From positions 62,001 through 126,000 of the forward strand of contig CAZFBA010000005.1 in assembly GCA_964517135.1 (NCBI GenBank): DNA of 64,000 nucleotides, in the 5' to 3' direction. Positions 1 to 8,731 of this stretch are shown piece after piece (the first letter of the stretch is position 1; the number at the start of each line of letters is the position of its first letter). This stretch comes from CAZFBA01 sp964517135. Its GTDB lineage: Bacteria > Cyanobacteriota > Vampirovibrionia > JBFMGH01. The notes beneath the pieces were generated by a model. It had not been told where the DNA came from, did no database searches, and saw nothing but the letters and a program-made list of their open reading frames with translations. A program made the position numbers and the translations under genes.

Positions 1-145
1 TTTCATCTGAAGCATCATCGTCTGCATTCTGCATATAAATAAATTTTGCCGGCACAAATGTTTGAGCATTGACTTTAACGTGATTAAAGCCAGCTATAAC
101 CAGTACCAGCAAGAGAAAACTTAATATAACTTTTTTTATCTTCAT
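1..145 (-). CDS. secreted protein of unknown function, N-terminal fragment
   Basis: The gene enters from the left edge and only its first 48 codons are visible. It begins MKIKKVILSFLLLVLVIAG, a basic start followed by a hydrophobic core, then an acidic stretch (QNADDDASDE), so a signal peptide or N-terminal anchor is likely. The ATG at 145 was chosen because GAGG lies about nine bases upstream; an in-frame ATG at 154 sits directly against that GAGG and is less likely. It follows the 288-residue secreted protein by 24 bases on the same strand, so the two are probably co-transcribed. The family cannot be recognised from this fragment. Confidence 0.6.
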   Translation of the reverse strand, partial: MKIKKVILSFLLLVLVIAGFNHVKVNAQTFVPAKFIYMQNADDDASDE

Positions 146-169
146 CAATCCCATCCTCTTCTCTTAGAA

Positions 170-1036
170 CTAGAAACTATTTGCTGCCTGTGCATCAAGC
201 TCTCTTAAAAAGGCATCCTTTTGCGTATCAGTAATTTCAGTACTTGTAACCTCAATCATCTTGAGATTTTTGTAGGCATCATCATCAACTGGCTGAGAAG
301 CAGCATTAGATGAATCACCAGAAGAAGCAGAACTGCTTGAAGACTTCATTCTAGGAGCCGGTATTCTTGGCACAGCGGGTATACCCCAGGCCAGAAGGTC
401 ACCGGCTTTTAAAGAGTAGGCTGATTTATCAGGTTCTACATCATAGCTTGTATCTTCGTCATCAAGGAAATCATCTAGAATATCAAGGTCAACATCACAA
501 GGTTCTCCACTACCTGCATCAGGTTTATAATCTTCTCTTACCTTAAAACCGTCAAAATAAGCATCCGTAAAACCAAATTTTTGGCGTGCTTTCAATTCAC
601 ATGTTGAACGTAATTCAAGATCATTCAATACATCTTTTTCTCCCATGCAGCTGCTAACATCAAGAAGAAACGGTCCGCAGGCTGTTTTCTGGTAACATGC
701 CTGAAGTTCTGGAGAATTTTCAACTTTTACCTTACAGTTTTTTTCATATTTATCCAGATCATCTTTCTTGGCTTTTTTTATTTTATCTGCATATTCTTCT
801 TGCACACACTTTTTAATCAGATCTTTCTGGCATTCACCAATAGTTATAATAGCTCCTGTTTCACAATAAAGAGGTACTGCCGCCTTAGTATTAGCATTAG
901 ATCCTGCAACTCCGGCAGTTGCAGCAGATTCAGAAACTTTCCCACCCTTACCTCTTGATAAAGCTTCATCAGCGAGGCTTCCTGAAACTAGTAATGCTAC
1001 AATCAACATTGTTATTAACTTAACCTTATTGATCAT
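170..1036 (-). CDS. secreted cysteine-containing protein of unknown function
   Basis: A 288-residue protein with a signal peptide (MINKVKLITMLIVALLVSG, probable cleavage near residues 22-28). The mature part has nine cysteines, eight of them between about residues 58 and 145 in a charged, helical-looking segment, then a very acidic stretch (DVDLDILDDFLDDEDT) and a Ser-rich linker near 235-245. Multiple cysteines in an exported protein suggest disulfides. The start is supported by a strong AAAGGAGG ribosome site. It overlaps the end of the upstream cyclase gene by 11 bases, so translation is probably coupled. I recognise no family; envelope-associated is as far as the sequence supports. Confidence 0.75.
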   Translation of the reverse strand: MINKVKLITMLIVALLVSGSLADEALSRGKGGKVSESAATAGVAGSNANTKAAVPLYCETGAIITIGECQKDLIKKCVQEEYADKIKKAKKDDLDKYEKNCKVKVENSPELQACYQKTACGPFLLDVSSCMGEKDVLNDLELRSTCELKARQKFGFTDAYFDGFKVREDYKPDAGSGEPCDVDLDILDDFLDDEDTSYDVEPDKSAYSLKAGDLLAWGIPAVPRIPAPRMKSSSSSASSGDSSNAASQPVDDDAYKNLKMIEVTSTEITDTQKDAFLRELDAQAANSF

Positions 1037-3188
1037 TAAAATTTTCCTCCTTTATGCCTAAAACTTTGTAAATTTTTACTGCTTTTTCTTTTCCCTTAAC
1101 GGTTTCTTCTCCTAAGCATTCAAAGTCAAATTTATCTTTGACCTTCTCATATGTATATTCACTCACAATAATAGATTTATGAATATCCCCATGCATAGCA
1201 TACTTTTTGTTTAATCCTTCCAAACGTGAAGCTAAATTTACAGTATCACCTATAACCGTGTAGCTCTTGATACTAGAAGACCCTACATGGCCAACAATGG
1301 CTTCACCAGTATTTAGTCCGACGCCTATATTAATTTCCGGCACTTCTTTACCTTCACTCACCCATTTTTGTTTGAGCTTTTCAAGGCCTTCAATCATTTC
1401 AAGGGCACCTCTCACAGCAAGTTCCGGGTGGTTTTCGTGTTCAATTGGAGCCCCCCAGAATGCCATGATAGCATCTCCGATAAATTTATCTATAGCCCCT
1501 TCGTGTTTCATAATACAATCCACCATGGTATCAAAGTATTCATTAAGGAACTGTACAACCCCTTCAGGGGTGTTTCTTTCTGAAATCGTTGTAAAACCAC
1601 GAATATCAGAAAACAAAACCGTTATTTCTCTCTTTTTGCCACCGAGTTTAACTGAAGCAGGATTGTTAAGCACTTCATTCAAGATTTGAGGAGCCAGATA
1701 ATTTGAAAAAACCTTTTTAACTGCTCTTTTATCACGGTCTACGACAATCCACTGATAGGCAACTGAGCAGCCAAAGGTCAAAATAATCGCTGACTGAATA
1801 TATATAAAGTCAACATAAACATTTTTAAAGGCAAATAATGCAAGGGGTATAAGGAAATACAACCAATATATAAACCCGATACCCAGACTATATTTGGGAT
1901 CTTTTACCCCTAGAACCGTAATACCCGTTGAAAGACAGAGAATAAAAAGTATTATAAGCATCATAGGTTCAGGCACAGACTTAATATAGTCATCTTTAAG
2001 GATGTTATCCAGCACATTAGCATGAAGAAACACACCAGGAAGCGCATTATGAAGCGGTGTTTTGATTAAATCCTGGGTTCCTCCAGACTGGTCTGTAAGG
2101 CCAATAAAGACAATTTTATCTTTAAAATCTGAAGTCTCATAGAAAATGGCCCCTTCCGGAAACTGATAAACAAAATCTATTATTTCAGGAGGACATTTTT
2201 TCTCATCGGGGTATTTATAATACTCGTCAAAGTTTTTCTGGATTTCTGCTTTAGTCATGTTATATTCACGGGAAGCATTTTCCAGAAGATCCCAGGCTCT
2301 AATAATGTCTCCTGCACGCCATGAAACATAAGGGTAAGGATTATCTGCGGTTTTTTCTGCTCTATACCAGTTAATCAGATATTGATTTTTACCGTCAGCA
2401 GGTATTTCCTTCCCTTCAACAAGAAGCCCCCTGGCTAACTGAGATACAGAAGGGTTAGCTGAAATATTCAAATATGTTGCAAGAGAAAGTGTCGCAAAAT
2501 ATAAATCTTTAAACTCAACTATTAAAGGTATTTCAAAAACAGTTGTCCGGCCTTCCTGCCCAGCATTAACGATTCCAAGAGAATAAACTGATTCAAACAT
2601 AGCCTGATAAGGTTTTAAAAGAGCCGGTTCAGGAGATTTTGAGAAAAACTCAGATACATTAAACCCATTTAAAGTCTCTTTCGTCTTTATACTGAGTTTT
2701 TTTAACAGGGCAAACTCTTTCTCTGAGTAATAATCTGCCCCTACATTGGCGTTTGATATCGTTGCAATAATAACATTGTTATATTTCTCTATCGTCTCCG
2801 CAAAAAGCCTGTCTGCTTGAGGATTTTCTCTATCCTGTGACTCAAAATACAGGTCAAAAGCAATAGCTTTAGCCCCATAAAAATTTAGCGCCTCAACAAT
2901 CTTTGCATATTTATCTCTCGACCACGGGAAACGCCCGATACGATTGATACTCTCATTGTCAATGCCTAAAATAACAATATCATCAGAAGGTTGTGCATTA
3001 AAATGAAAATACTTAAAGCGCCACTCAAGCGTTACATCTTCAAAACTCTTCAAAACATTAAAATGAAACAGGCCAGCAAAAAAAACAAAGACCATAAAGC
3101 CAATAAGCCCACCTGCAAAAATTGAATTTGCCAGCAAAGACCTTAGCTTTAAAAGATATCTGTTCTCCGGGGAGGCCTGTTGTGTCAT
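1026..3188 (-). CDS. CHASE2-domain class III adenylate/guanylate cyclase
   Basis: An integral membrane cyclase that would make cAMP or cGMP from ATP or GTP in response to an extracytoplasmic signal. In order: one N-terminal membrane helix (about 24-45), a large extracytoplasmic CHASE2 sensor (about 50-400, with 'DIVILGIDNESINRIGRFPWSRDKYA'-type sequence at its start), three closely packed membrane helices (about 410-490), and the catalytic domain (about 515-715). Both metal-binding aspartates are visible, in VLFSDIRGFT near 530 and DKFIGDAIMAFWG near 575, as is the conserved IGDTVNLASRLEGL. This architecture is common in cyanobacteria and spirochaetes. The ATG at 3188 is used; a TTG at 3197 is also in frame, and neither has a clear ribosome site. 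The CNB protein at 24.1 kb is a candidate reader of its product. Confidence 0.9.
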   Translation of the reverse strand: MTQQASPENRYLLKLRSLLANSIFAGGLIGFMVFVFFAGLFHFNVLKSFEDVTLEWRFKYFHFNAQPSDDIVILGIDNESINRIGRFPWSRDKYAKIVEALNFYGAKAIAFDLYFESQDRENPQADRLFAETIEKYNNVIIATISNANVGADYYSEKEFALLKKLSIKTKETLNGFNVSEFFSKSPEPALLKPYQAMFESVYSLGIVNAGQEGRTTVFEIPLIVEFKDLYFATLSLATYLNISANPSVSQLARGLLVEGKEIPADGKNQYLINWYRAEKTADNPYPYVSWRAGDIIRAWDLLENASREYNMTKAEIQKNFDEYYKYPDEKKCPPEIIDFVYQFPEGAIFYETSDFKDKIVFIGLTDQSGGTQDLIKTPLHNALPGVFLHANVLDNILKDDYIKSVPEPMMLIILFILCLSTGITVLGVKDPKYSLGIGFIYWLYFLIPLALFAFKNVYVDFIYIQSAIILTFGCSVAYQWIVVDRDKRAVKKVFSNYLAPQILNEVLNNPASVKLGGKKREITVLFSDIRGFTTISERNTPEGVVQFLNEYFDTMVDCIMKHEGAIDKFIGDAIMAFWGAPIEHENHPELAVRGALEMIEGLEKLKQKWVSEGKEVPEINIGVGLNTGEAIVGHVGSSSIKSYTVIGDTVNLASRLEGLNKKYAMHGDIHKSIIVSEYTYEKVKDKFDFECLGEETVKGKEKAVKIYKVLGIKEENFNDQ

Positions 3189-4168
3189 TAATTTCAATCA
3201 TTCATTTTACGTAAGTCTCTATTATTTTACTAAAAAGCAACAACATTTATGGCTAAAAATATAAATTTTTATACAAAAAGCTAAAATGTGAATGAAAATT
3301 AAGCAACAAACAACAATAATAATAACATCCAAAATTCTTTTAGCATACAGGGTTACCCACCAAAGCAGAACAAACTTCAAAGAATAGAATACACATCAGG
3401 GAGTTTGTTAACAAAAGTTAAGAAACTACAATTGCAGTAATGCTGGGCTAAAACGTGTACTCCTCAGGGCATTTTGACCTTCGTGTCTATTTTGACACCA
3501 ACAAAATTTGACTCAACAAAAAATTGGAGGGTTTACGGCATAATAAATGCAGGCTAATATGAATAAAAGGTTAAGATGTTAATAATCAAAGAGTTTCGGA
3601 TATATTTTTTTACCTTGACCTCAAAATTTAAAGAAATTTGAGATATTCAGACGGTAAAATTTGTGTAGTGGCAGATAATACTTATAATAAGAATTAACGA
3701 ATTCTGACATAGCTGATGTTATGCGGGGTTGTGCATTTATATTCGTACTATACAAGCATATAGCATACATAAACGTTTACCAAACACTTACATAACCTGA
3801 AATTATAACAAACAAGAACGACAGAACTATCTGAAACTTTAAAACCAAACCAATACGGTATGTAGAATGCTCAAAAAAAGTTGAAATTGAATGTTCATAC
3901 ATGCCACAGAGTTTAAAGAATTGTTGAGCAGGCTCTAAAAATAACTGACACCTTAAAACATCCTGAAAGAGTGCGTTTCAAGCCAGAATAAATTCTAAAG
4001 CTGACCACCTCTGAAAACTTTTTTAACAAAAACTAGCACTTTTTTAATTTTACTCATTTTACTAGACAATATCACACCATTCTAACTCATTATGATTTTA
4101 ATTTATTCAATGTTTATATACTAAAAGACCATACTTTAAGACCAAGCTGTAGTATTTCTGGAGCTTAT
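3189..4168. other. 980-base gene-free region between divergent genes
   Basis: No intact reading frame is visible. The stretch lies between the leftward cyclase and rightward dgt, so it must hold promoters for both. A 5-bp inverted repeat (GTGTC, 3483-3487; GACAC, 3494-3498) is present but weak. In + frame 2 from about 3653 to 3994 two short coherent stretches (GKICVVADNTYNKN and ITDTLKHPERVRFKPE) are separated by many stops; they could be remnants of a decayed gene, perhaps a transposase, but I cannot show it. Confidence 0.5.
4094..4122 (+). promoter_or_regulatory. candidate promoter of dgt-dnaG-rpoD
   Basis: A TATACT -10 hexamer is at 4117-4122, about 47 bases before the dgt start. The matching -35 position holds only GATTTT, so the assignment rests mainly on the -10 element and position. 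Confidence 0.35.
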
Positions 4169-5179
4169 ATGTTAGATCAAATGATTAACTTGCGTCTTCA
4201 ACAAGAAGAATTTGAACTTAACTACCTGAACCACAGGGCAGCAAAAACTTCAAAGACTTCGGGGCGTATGGAATTTGAAGAACCATGCGTTATTCGCACA
4301 GAATTTCAACGTGATCGTGACAGAATTATACACTGTAAAGCCTTCAGAAGACTCAAACACAAAACACAGGTATTCATCTCTCCCGCTGGAGACCACTACC
4401 GCACCAGACTGACACATACCCTTGAGGTCGCACAAATCGCTAGAACCATTGCCAGAGCATTAAAGCTGAATGAAGATTTAACAGAAGCTATAGCTATGGG
4501 TCATGACCTTGGTCACACTCCCTTTGGTCACACTGGAGAAGTGGTTTTAAATGAACTGCTTGCTGAAGGGTTCCGTCATAATGAGCAAAGTGAAAGAATC
4601 GTAACACTGATAGAGAATCTTAACCTGACAAGAGAAACAATAGACGGCATCAGACATCATACTGGTAATGCTTTACCAGGAACCCTTGAAGGACAAATTG
4701 TCCGTATTGCTGACAGAATAGCTTATCTCAATCATGATATTGATGACGCAATAAGAGCAGGGCTTATTTCACTGAATGATATTCCTGCAAGTATTATTAA
4801 AACTCTCGGCTCAACTTGCAGTGAACGTATTGCGGTTATGGTTTGCAGTATGGTTCATGCGAGTTCCGGAAAAGACAGAATACAGTTAACAGATGAAATT
4901 CAGAACGCTTCAAATAACCTCCGGGACTGGATGTTTGAAAATGTCTACAATGACCCAGAAAAAGATAAAGAACATTCAAAAGCAAAACGTGTTATCACAG
5001 GGTTATTTGAATACTACAAAAACGCACCACACCTTCTTGCAGACTATCCACAAAGTGTTAACAGCACACCAGAAAGAACTGCCGCTGATTATATTGCAGG
5101 TATGACTGATAGATACGCCATACACGTATTCAAAGAATTATTCCTGCCAATACCTCTAAATTTTACAGTACCACAGTAG
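4169..5179 (+). CDS. dgt: dGTP triphosphohydrolase-like HD protein
   Basis: A 336-residue cytoplasmic metal-dependent phosphohydrolase of the deoxyguanosinetriphosphate triphosphohydrolase-like family, which removes tripolyphosphate from dNTPs and tunes nucleotide pools. The HD signature is complete: His83 in LTHTLEVAQ, the His112-Asp113 pair in MGHDLGHTPFGH, and a later Asp in RIADRIAYLNHDIDDA. The preceding RRLKHKTQVF segment is also typical. Length fits the short form of the family. A TGGAG ribosome site lies just upstream of the ATG. It is the first gene of a tight run with dnaG (16 bases on) and rpoD, which links nucleotide pools, priming and transcription initiation. Which dNTP it prefers cannot be read from the sequence. 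Confidence 0.92.
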   Translation: MLDQMINLRLQQEEFELNYLNHRAAKTSKTSGRMEFEEPCVIRTEFQRDRDRIIHCKAFRRLKHKTQVFISPAGDHYRTRLTHTLEVAQIARTIARALKLNEDLTEAIAMGHDLGHTPFGHTGEVVLNELLAEGFRHNEQSERIVTLIENLNLTRETIDGIRHHTGNALPGTLEGQIVRIADRIAYLNHDIDDAIRAGLISLNDIPASIIKTLGSTCSERIAVMVCSMVHASSGKDRIQLTDEIQNASNNLRDWMFENVYNDPEKDKEHSKAKRVITGLFEYYKNAPHLLADYPQSVNSTPERTAADYIAGMTDRYAIHVFKELFLPIPLNFTVPQ

Positions 5180-5195
5180 GTAAAGGCACCACTTA

Positions 5196-7064
5196 ATGGC
5201 AATATTGCAAAATAATGCACTAGAAGAAATAAAAGGCAGAGCAGATATTGTAGATATCATCTCTGAACATGTAGCACTCAAGAAGTCTGGCAGAAACTGG
5301 ATGGGCCTATGCCCGTTCCACCCTGAAAAAACACCCTCTTTTATGGTCAGTGCAGACAAAGGTATATTTAAATGCTTCGGTTGTGGTGCCGGTGGTGACG
5401 TTTTCTCTTTCTTACAGCGTATTAATAATCAGAATTTCGCTCAAACTCTAGCTGACCTTGCTGCAAGGTATGGCATAAAGATCGATTATTCTGATGAAAA
5501 AGTTGAATTAAAAAATCTTTTAATTGATATCAACAAAGCTGCAACTAAATTTTACACTGAAAGCCTCTTTGATGAAGGTAAAGGCAAAGAAGCCAGAGAT
5601 TATTTACACAACAGAGGTATAACAAACGAAATAATATTCCAGTTTAACCTTGGTTACGCACCAGAAGGCTGGGAAAATTTATTTAAATATCTCACTAAAG
5701 AACATCAATACACTGCTGAAGTTATTGAACAGGCAGGCCTGATAACAAAAAGAGCTAACTCTGAAGGTTATTATGACAAATTCAGAGACAGAATCATCGT
5801 TCCAATTCATAACGATAGAGGGCAAATAATAGCTTTCGGTGGCAGAACCCTTAAAAAAGATGATCAGCCCAAGTATCTTAACTCACCTGAAACACCTGTA
5901 TTCCACAAAGGCAAAAACGTCTACGGCTTATATCAGGCGAAAGAAGCTATAAAAGCTGAAGACTGTGTAATATTAATGGAAGGATACTTTGATGCCATTT
6001 CAGCTCACGCAAACGGCATTTCCAACGTAGTTGCTACGTTAGGAACAGCATTGACCAGCGACCAATTACGCATCCTGGGCAAATACACCAAGTCTAAGCG
6101 CATCTTTATTGCTTTTGATGCCGATTTAGCTGGAGGAAATGCTACTGACCGTGGCATAGAGGTTATAAAAAACACCTTCAGTGGGCTGGGTGGCATCAAG
6201 ATCTTTGATAACAGCTATTCAAAAGATAGTGTTTACGAAATACGCATCATTACAATTCCGGAAGAAAAAGACCCGGATGACTATATCAGAAGCAAAGGAG
6301 CTGAATCTTTCAAAAGACTAGTTAAAACCGCACCATTACTGTTAGATTTTCAGGTAGAACAGATTCTCAAAGCCAATGACCTTGAATCAGCTACCGGCAA
6401 ACTAAAAGCTATCAAAGAACTTTCTGTTATTTTTACTGAAATTTCAAGCCCCATTATTAGAAGTGAATATATTAGAACCGTTTCCGAAAGATTGGGAGTA
6501 AGAGAAGAGGATTTTTCAACTGAATTAAACCAGCTTAAAACAAAAAAATCGAATAGAAACAGACACTTTGAGGATAATTCTCCTCAAATAACAAAAAGAC
6601 GTGACTCAAAAGACTTCATAAAAGAAGCAGAGAAAAATTTAATCAGCCTTTATTTTGTTAAAGAAGAATACTGGGATCTAATATCCAGTAAATTGAAGGA
6701 GGTACAGTTTTTAGATACAAATCACCAGCTCTTAAAAAATTCTATAGAAGGATATATGACCGAATGTAGAACCATTGACAACCTAACAGAATGGCTAACA
6801 ACAAACCTAGCAGATAATATGCAGGCAATGGAAACATTTTCAGATATTATATTCTCTCTAGAAGACAAGCTATGTATGAATAATGAAGAAAAAATCAACC
6901 TTTTTATTAAAGAAAATTTAGCTTGCATATCACGATTTAAAGCTCAAAGTGAAGAGCAAAAGGTTAAAGAGGAATATTATGCAGCAAAAAACGACGAAAT
7001 TAAGTCATTAGAATTACAGTATCAAGTAAAAAGTCTCATTAATTCAAGGTTGTCGACACTGTAG
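5196..7064 (+). CDS. dnaG: DNA primase
   Basis: A 622-residue primase that makes RNA primers for lagging-strand synthesis together with the replicative helicase. The N-terminal CHC2 zinc finger uses Cys39, His42, Cys60 and Cys63 (CPFHPEKTPSF ... FKCFGCGAGGDVF). The RNA polymerase basic motif is present (GGRTL ... PKYLNSPETPVFHKGKNVYG), followed by the Toprim domain with its glutamate in ILMEGYFDAI (about 260) and the acidic pair in FDADLAG (about 306). The C-terminal 150 residues are divergent, as expected of the helicase-interaction domain. The start is set by AAAGG ten bases upstream. It lies between dgt and rpoD, recalling the dnaG-rpoD pairing of other bacteria. Confidence 0.97.
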   Translation: MAILQNNALEEIKGRADIVDIISEHVALKKSGRNWMGLCPFHPEKTPSFMVSADKGIFKCFGCGAGGDVFSFLQRINNQNFAQTLADLAARYGIKIDYSDEKVELKNLLIDINKAATKFYTESLFDEGKGKEARDYLHNRGITNEIIFQFNLGYAPEGWENLFKYLTKEHQYTAEVIEQAGLITKRANSEGYYDKFRDRIIVPIHNDRGQIIAFGGRTLKKDDQPKYLNSPETPVFHKGKNVYGLYQAKEAIKAEDCVILMEGYFDAISAHANGISNVVATLGTALTSDQLRILGKYTKSKRIFIAFDADLAGGNATDRGIEVIKNTFSGLGGIKIFDNSYSKDSVYEIRIITIPEEKDPDDYIRSKGAESFKRLVKTAPLLLDFQVEQILKANDLESATGKLKAIKELSVIFTEISSPIIRSEYIRTVSERLGVREEDFSTELNQLKTKKSNRNRHFEDNSPQITKRRDSKDFIKEAEKNLISLYFVKEEYWDLISSKLKEVQFLDTNHQLLKNSIEGYMTECRTIDNLTEWLTTNLADNMQAMETFSDIIFSLEDKLCMNNEEKINLFIKENLACISRFKAQSEEQKVKEEYYAAKNDEIKSLELQYQVKSLINSRLSTL

Positions 7065-7087
7065 CTACGTATATTGGAGAAAAATAA

Positions 7088-8182
7088 ATGAGTAAAAAGA
7101 CTAAAACAAATAAAAACGAAGACATGATCCTTGATATGATTGATAAAACAGAGCGCTTAGGGCATAGAAGAGATCGTAGTGGCATAGATGAGATACTAAC
7201 GTCAAGCGACGACGAAGATAGAGATCAAATCGGTTCCTTATTTGGTGCCGGTAGCGCAGTAAGTATCATCGACCCCGACGCTGATGAAGCAGTCATAATA
7301 AAAGATGAAGAAATAGAACTCGATATAACCCCACCAAGAGGCATGACCGTTGATGATCCGGTTAGAATGTATCTCAGAGAAATAGGCAGAATACAATTAT
7401 TAAGCGCAGATGAAGAAATAGAACTGGCACGTAAGATTGCAAAAGGAGGAAAAGAAGGGGCCAGAGCAAAACGCAAACTCGTTCAGGCTAACTTACGCCT
7501 TGTTGTAAGCATTGCCAAAAAATATGTCGGCAGAGGTATGCTTTTCCTTGATCTCATTCAGGAGGGAAACCTTGGCCTTATCAGAGCGGCTGAGAAATTT
7601 GACCATGAAAGAGGATATAAGTTCTCTACATACGCTACCTGGTGGATCAGACAGGCTATTACCCGTGCCATCGCCGACCAAGCCAGAACCATCCGCATAC
7701 CTGTTCACATGGTTGAAACCATAAACAAGCTTAAAAAAGTTACAAGAAAGCTAGCTCAAGACTTGAGCCGTAAACCAACTGAAGAAGAACTCGCTGAGGC
7801 AATGGGTATCAGTGTTCCTAAACTGCGTGAAATCATTAAAGTCGCACAGGAACCTCTTTCACTGGAAACACCTATCGGCAAAGAAGAAGATAGCCGTCTT
7901 GGTGACTTCATAGAAGATAGAGAAGCTGAAGCTCCTGCAACAACTGTTGCCCATGAACTCTTAAGAGAAGACCTGACCGACATTCTGAGTGGCTTATCAC
8001 CTAGAGAAAGAGATGTATTAAGACTCCGCTTCGGTATGGACGATGGTCGCCAAAGAACATTAGAAGAAGTCGGACAGCTTTTTGGCGTTACAAGAGAACG
8101 CATTCGCCAGATCGAAGCGAAGGCACTCCGCAAACTACGCCACCCTAACAGAAGCCGCCGCCTTAAAGAATACATCGAGTAA
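7088..8182 (+). CDS. rpoD: primary RNA polymerase sigma factor (sigma-70)
   Basis: A 364-residue housekeeping sigma factor. Region 1.2 is at about 84-118 (DDPVRMYLREIGRIQLLSADEE), region 2 at about 128-200 with the DNA-melting segment (YATWWIRQAITRAIADQ), region 3 at about 205-285, and region 4 at about 295-355 with the -35-binding helix-turn-helix (TLEEVGQLFGVTRERIRQIEAKALRKLRH). The acidic, variable N-terminus of about 80 residues is short, like cyanobacterial and Gram-positive primary sigmas rather than E. coli RpoD. GGAG precedes the ATG. It follows dnaG by 23 bases and is closed by a hairpin terminator, so it ends the operon. Confidence 0.97.
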   Translation: MSKKTKTNKNEDMILDMIDKTERLGHRRDRSGIDEILTSSDDEDRDQIGSLFGAGSAVSIIDPDADEAVIIKDEEIELDITPPRGMTVDDPVRMYLREIGRIQLLSADEEIELARKIAKGGKEGARAKRKLVQANLRLVVSIAKKYVGRGMLFLDLIQEGNLGLIRAAEKFDHERGYKFSTYATWWIRQAITRAIADQARTIRIPVHMVETINKLKKVTRKLAQDLSRKPTEEELAEAMGISVPKLREIIKVAQEPLSLETPIGKEEDSRLGDFIEDREAEAPATTVAHELLREDLTDILSGLSPRERDVLRLRFGMDDGRQRTLEEVGQLFGVTRERIRQIEAKALRKLRHPNRSRRLKEYIE

Positions 8183-8205
8183 TATACCATCTTACAATAA
8201 GAAAT

Positions 8206-8240
8206 ACCCTCATAGACAATAGTTTATGGGGGGGGTTTTT
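8206..8240 (+). terminator. rho-independent terminator of the dgt-dnaG-rpoD operon
   Basis: CCCTCATA (8207-8214) pairs with TATGGGGG (8225-8232) around a ten-base loop, followed by further G residues and five T residues, 24 bases after the rpoD stop. Confidence 0.7.
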
Positions 8241-8284
8241 GTTATACTTAATTAATTCACTTAAACATCGCTTTTGTAAAAAAT

Positions 8285-8731
8285 ATGACAGGATATACAG
8301 CAAAAAAAATAATGTCAACCAGGCTAATAACAGCAGAGCCCGAGCAAAGCATACTTGAAGCCTACTTGCTAATGTCTCATCACAGTATCAGGCAGTTGCC
8401 TGTCTGCAAAAATAAAAAAATTGTCGGAATTATAACAGATAGAGACATTAGAGAAGCAGTAGGAAAGAAAATCAAAGAGATTAAAGAAGAAGAAATTAAA
8501 GATTTAAACCTGGATAAAAAACCCATATCAGATTTCATGACTTACAATCCAACGACAATAACACCTGATACACTTATAGAAAAAGCAGTACAAATCATAA
8601 ATGCAAAGAAAATCGGTAGCCTGCCTGTTTGTAAAGATGATAAAACTCTGGTAGGTATAGTAACCGTAACTGATATTTCAGGCTTGTTGCTAAAATTACT
8701 TCAGGAAAAAGCTAAATCGACTTCATTGTAG
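8285..8731 (+). CDS. CBS-domain pair protein
   Basis: A 148-residue cytoplasmic protein made almost entirely of two CBS motifs (about 5-62 and 80-142), each with the usual pattern: 'MSTRLITAEPEQSILEAYLLM' then 'IVGIITDRDIREAV', and 'MTYNPTTITPDTLIEKAV' then 'LVGIVTVTDISGLL'. Stand-alone CBS pairs bind adenine nucleotides such as AMP, ATP or S-adenosylmethionine and regulate partners; the partner here is unknown. No good ribosome site precedes the first ATG, and an in-frame ATG ten codons later is an alternative. The 3' end overlaps the convergent transglutaminase gene by 20 bases, which is unusual. Confidence 0.85.
   Translation: MTGYTAKKIMSTRLITAEPEQSILEAYLLMSHHSIRQLPVCKNKKIVGIITDRDIREAVGKKIKEIKEEEIKDLNLDKKPISDFMTYNPTTITPDTLIEKAVQIINAKKIGSLPVCKDDKTLVGIVTVTDISGLLLKLLQEKAKSTSL

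Noticed and set aside
1267..1689. 140-codon + strand frame opposite the cyclase domain
   Set aside because: It is antisense to the conserved catalytic domain and has no family resemblance or ribosome site.
7756..8190. 144-codon minus-strand frame opposite rpoD
   Set aside because: It mirrors the codons of sigma regions 3-4 and is Arg/Ser/Leu-rich nonsense.
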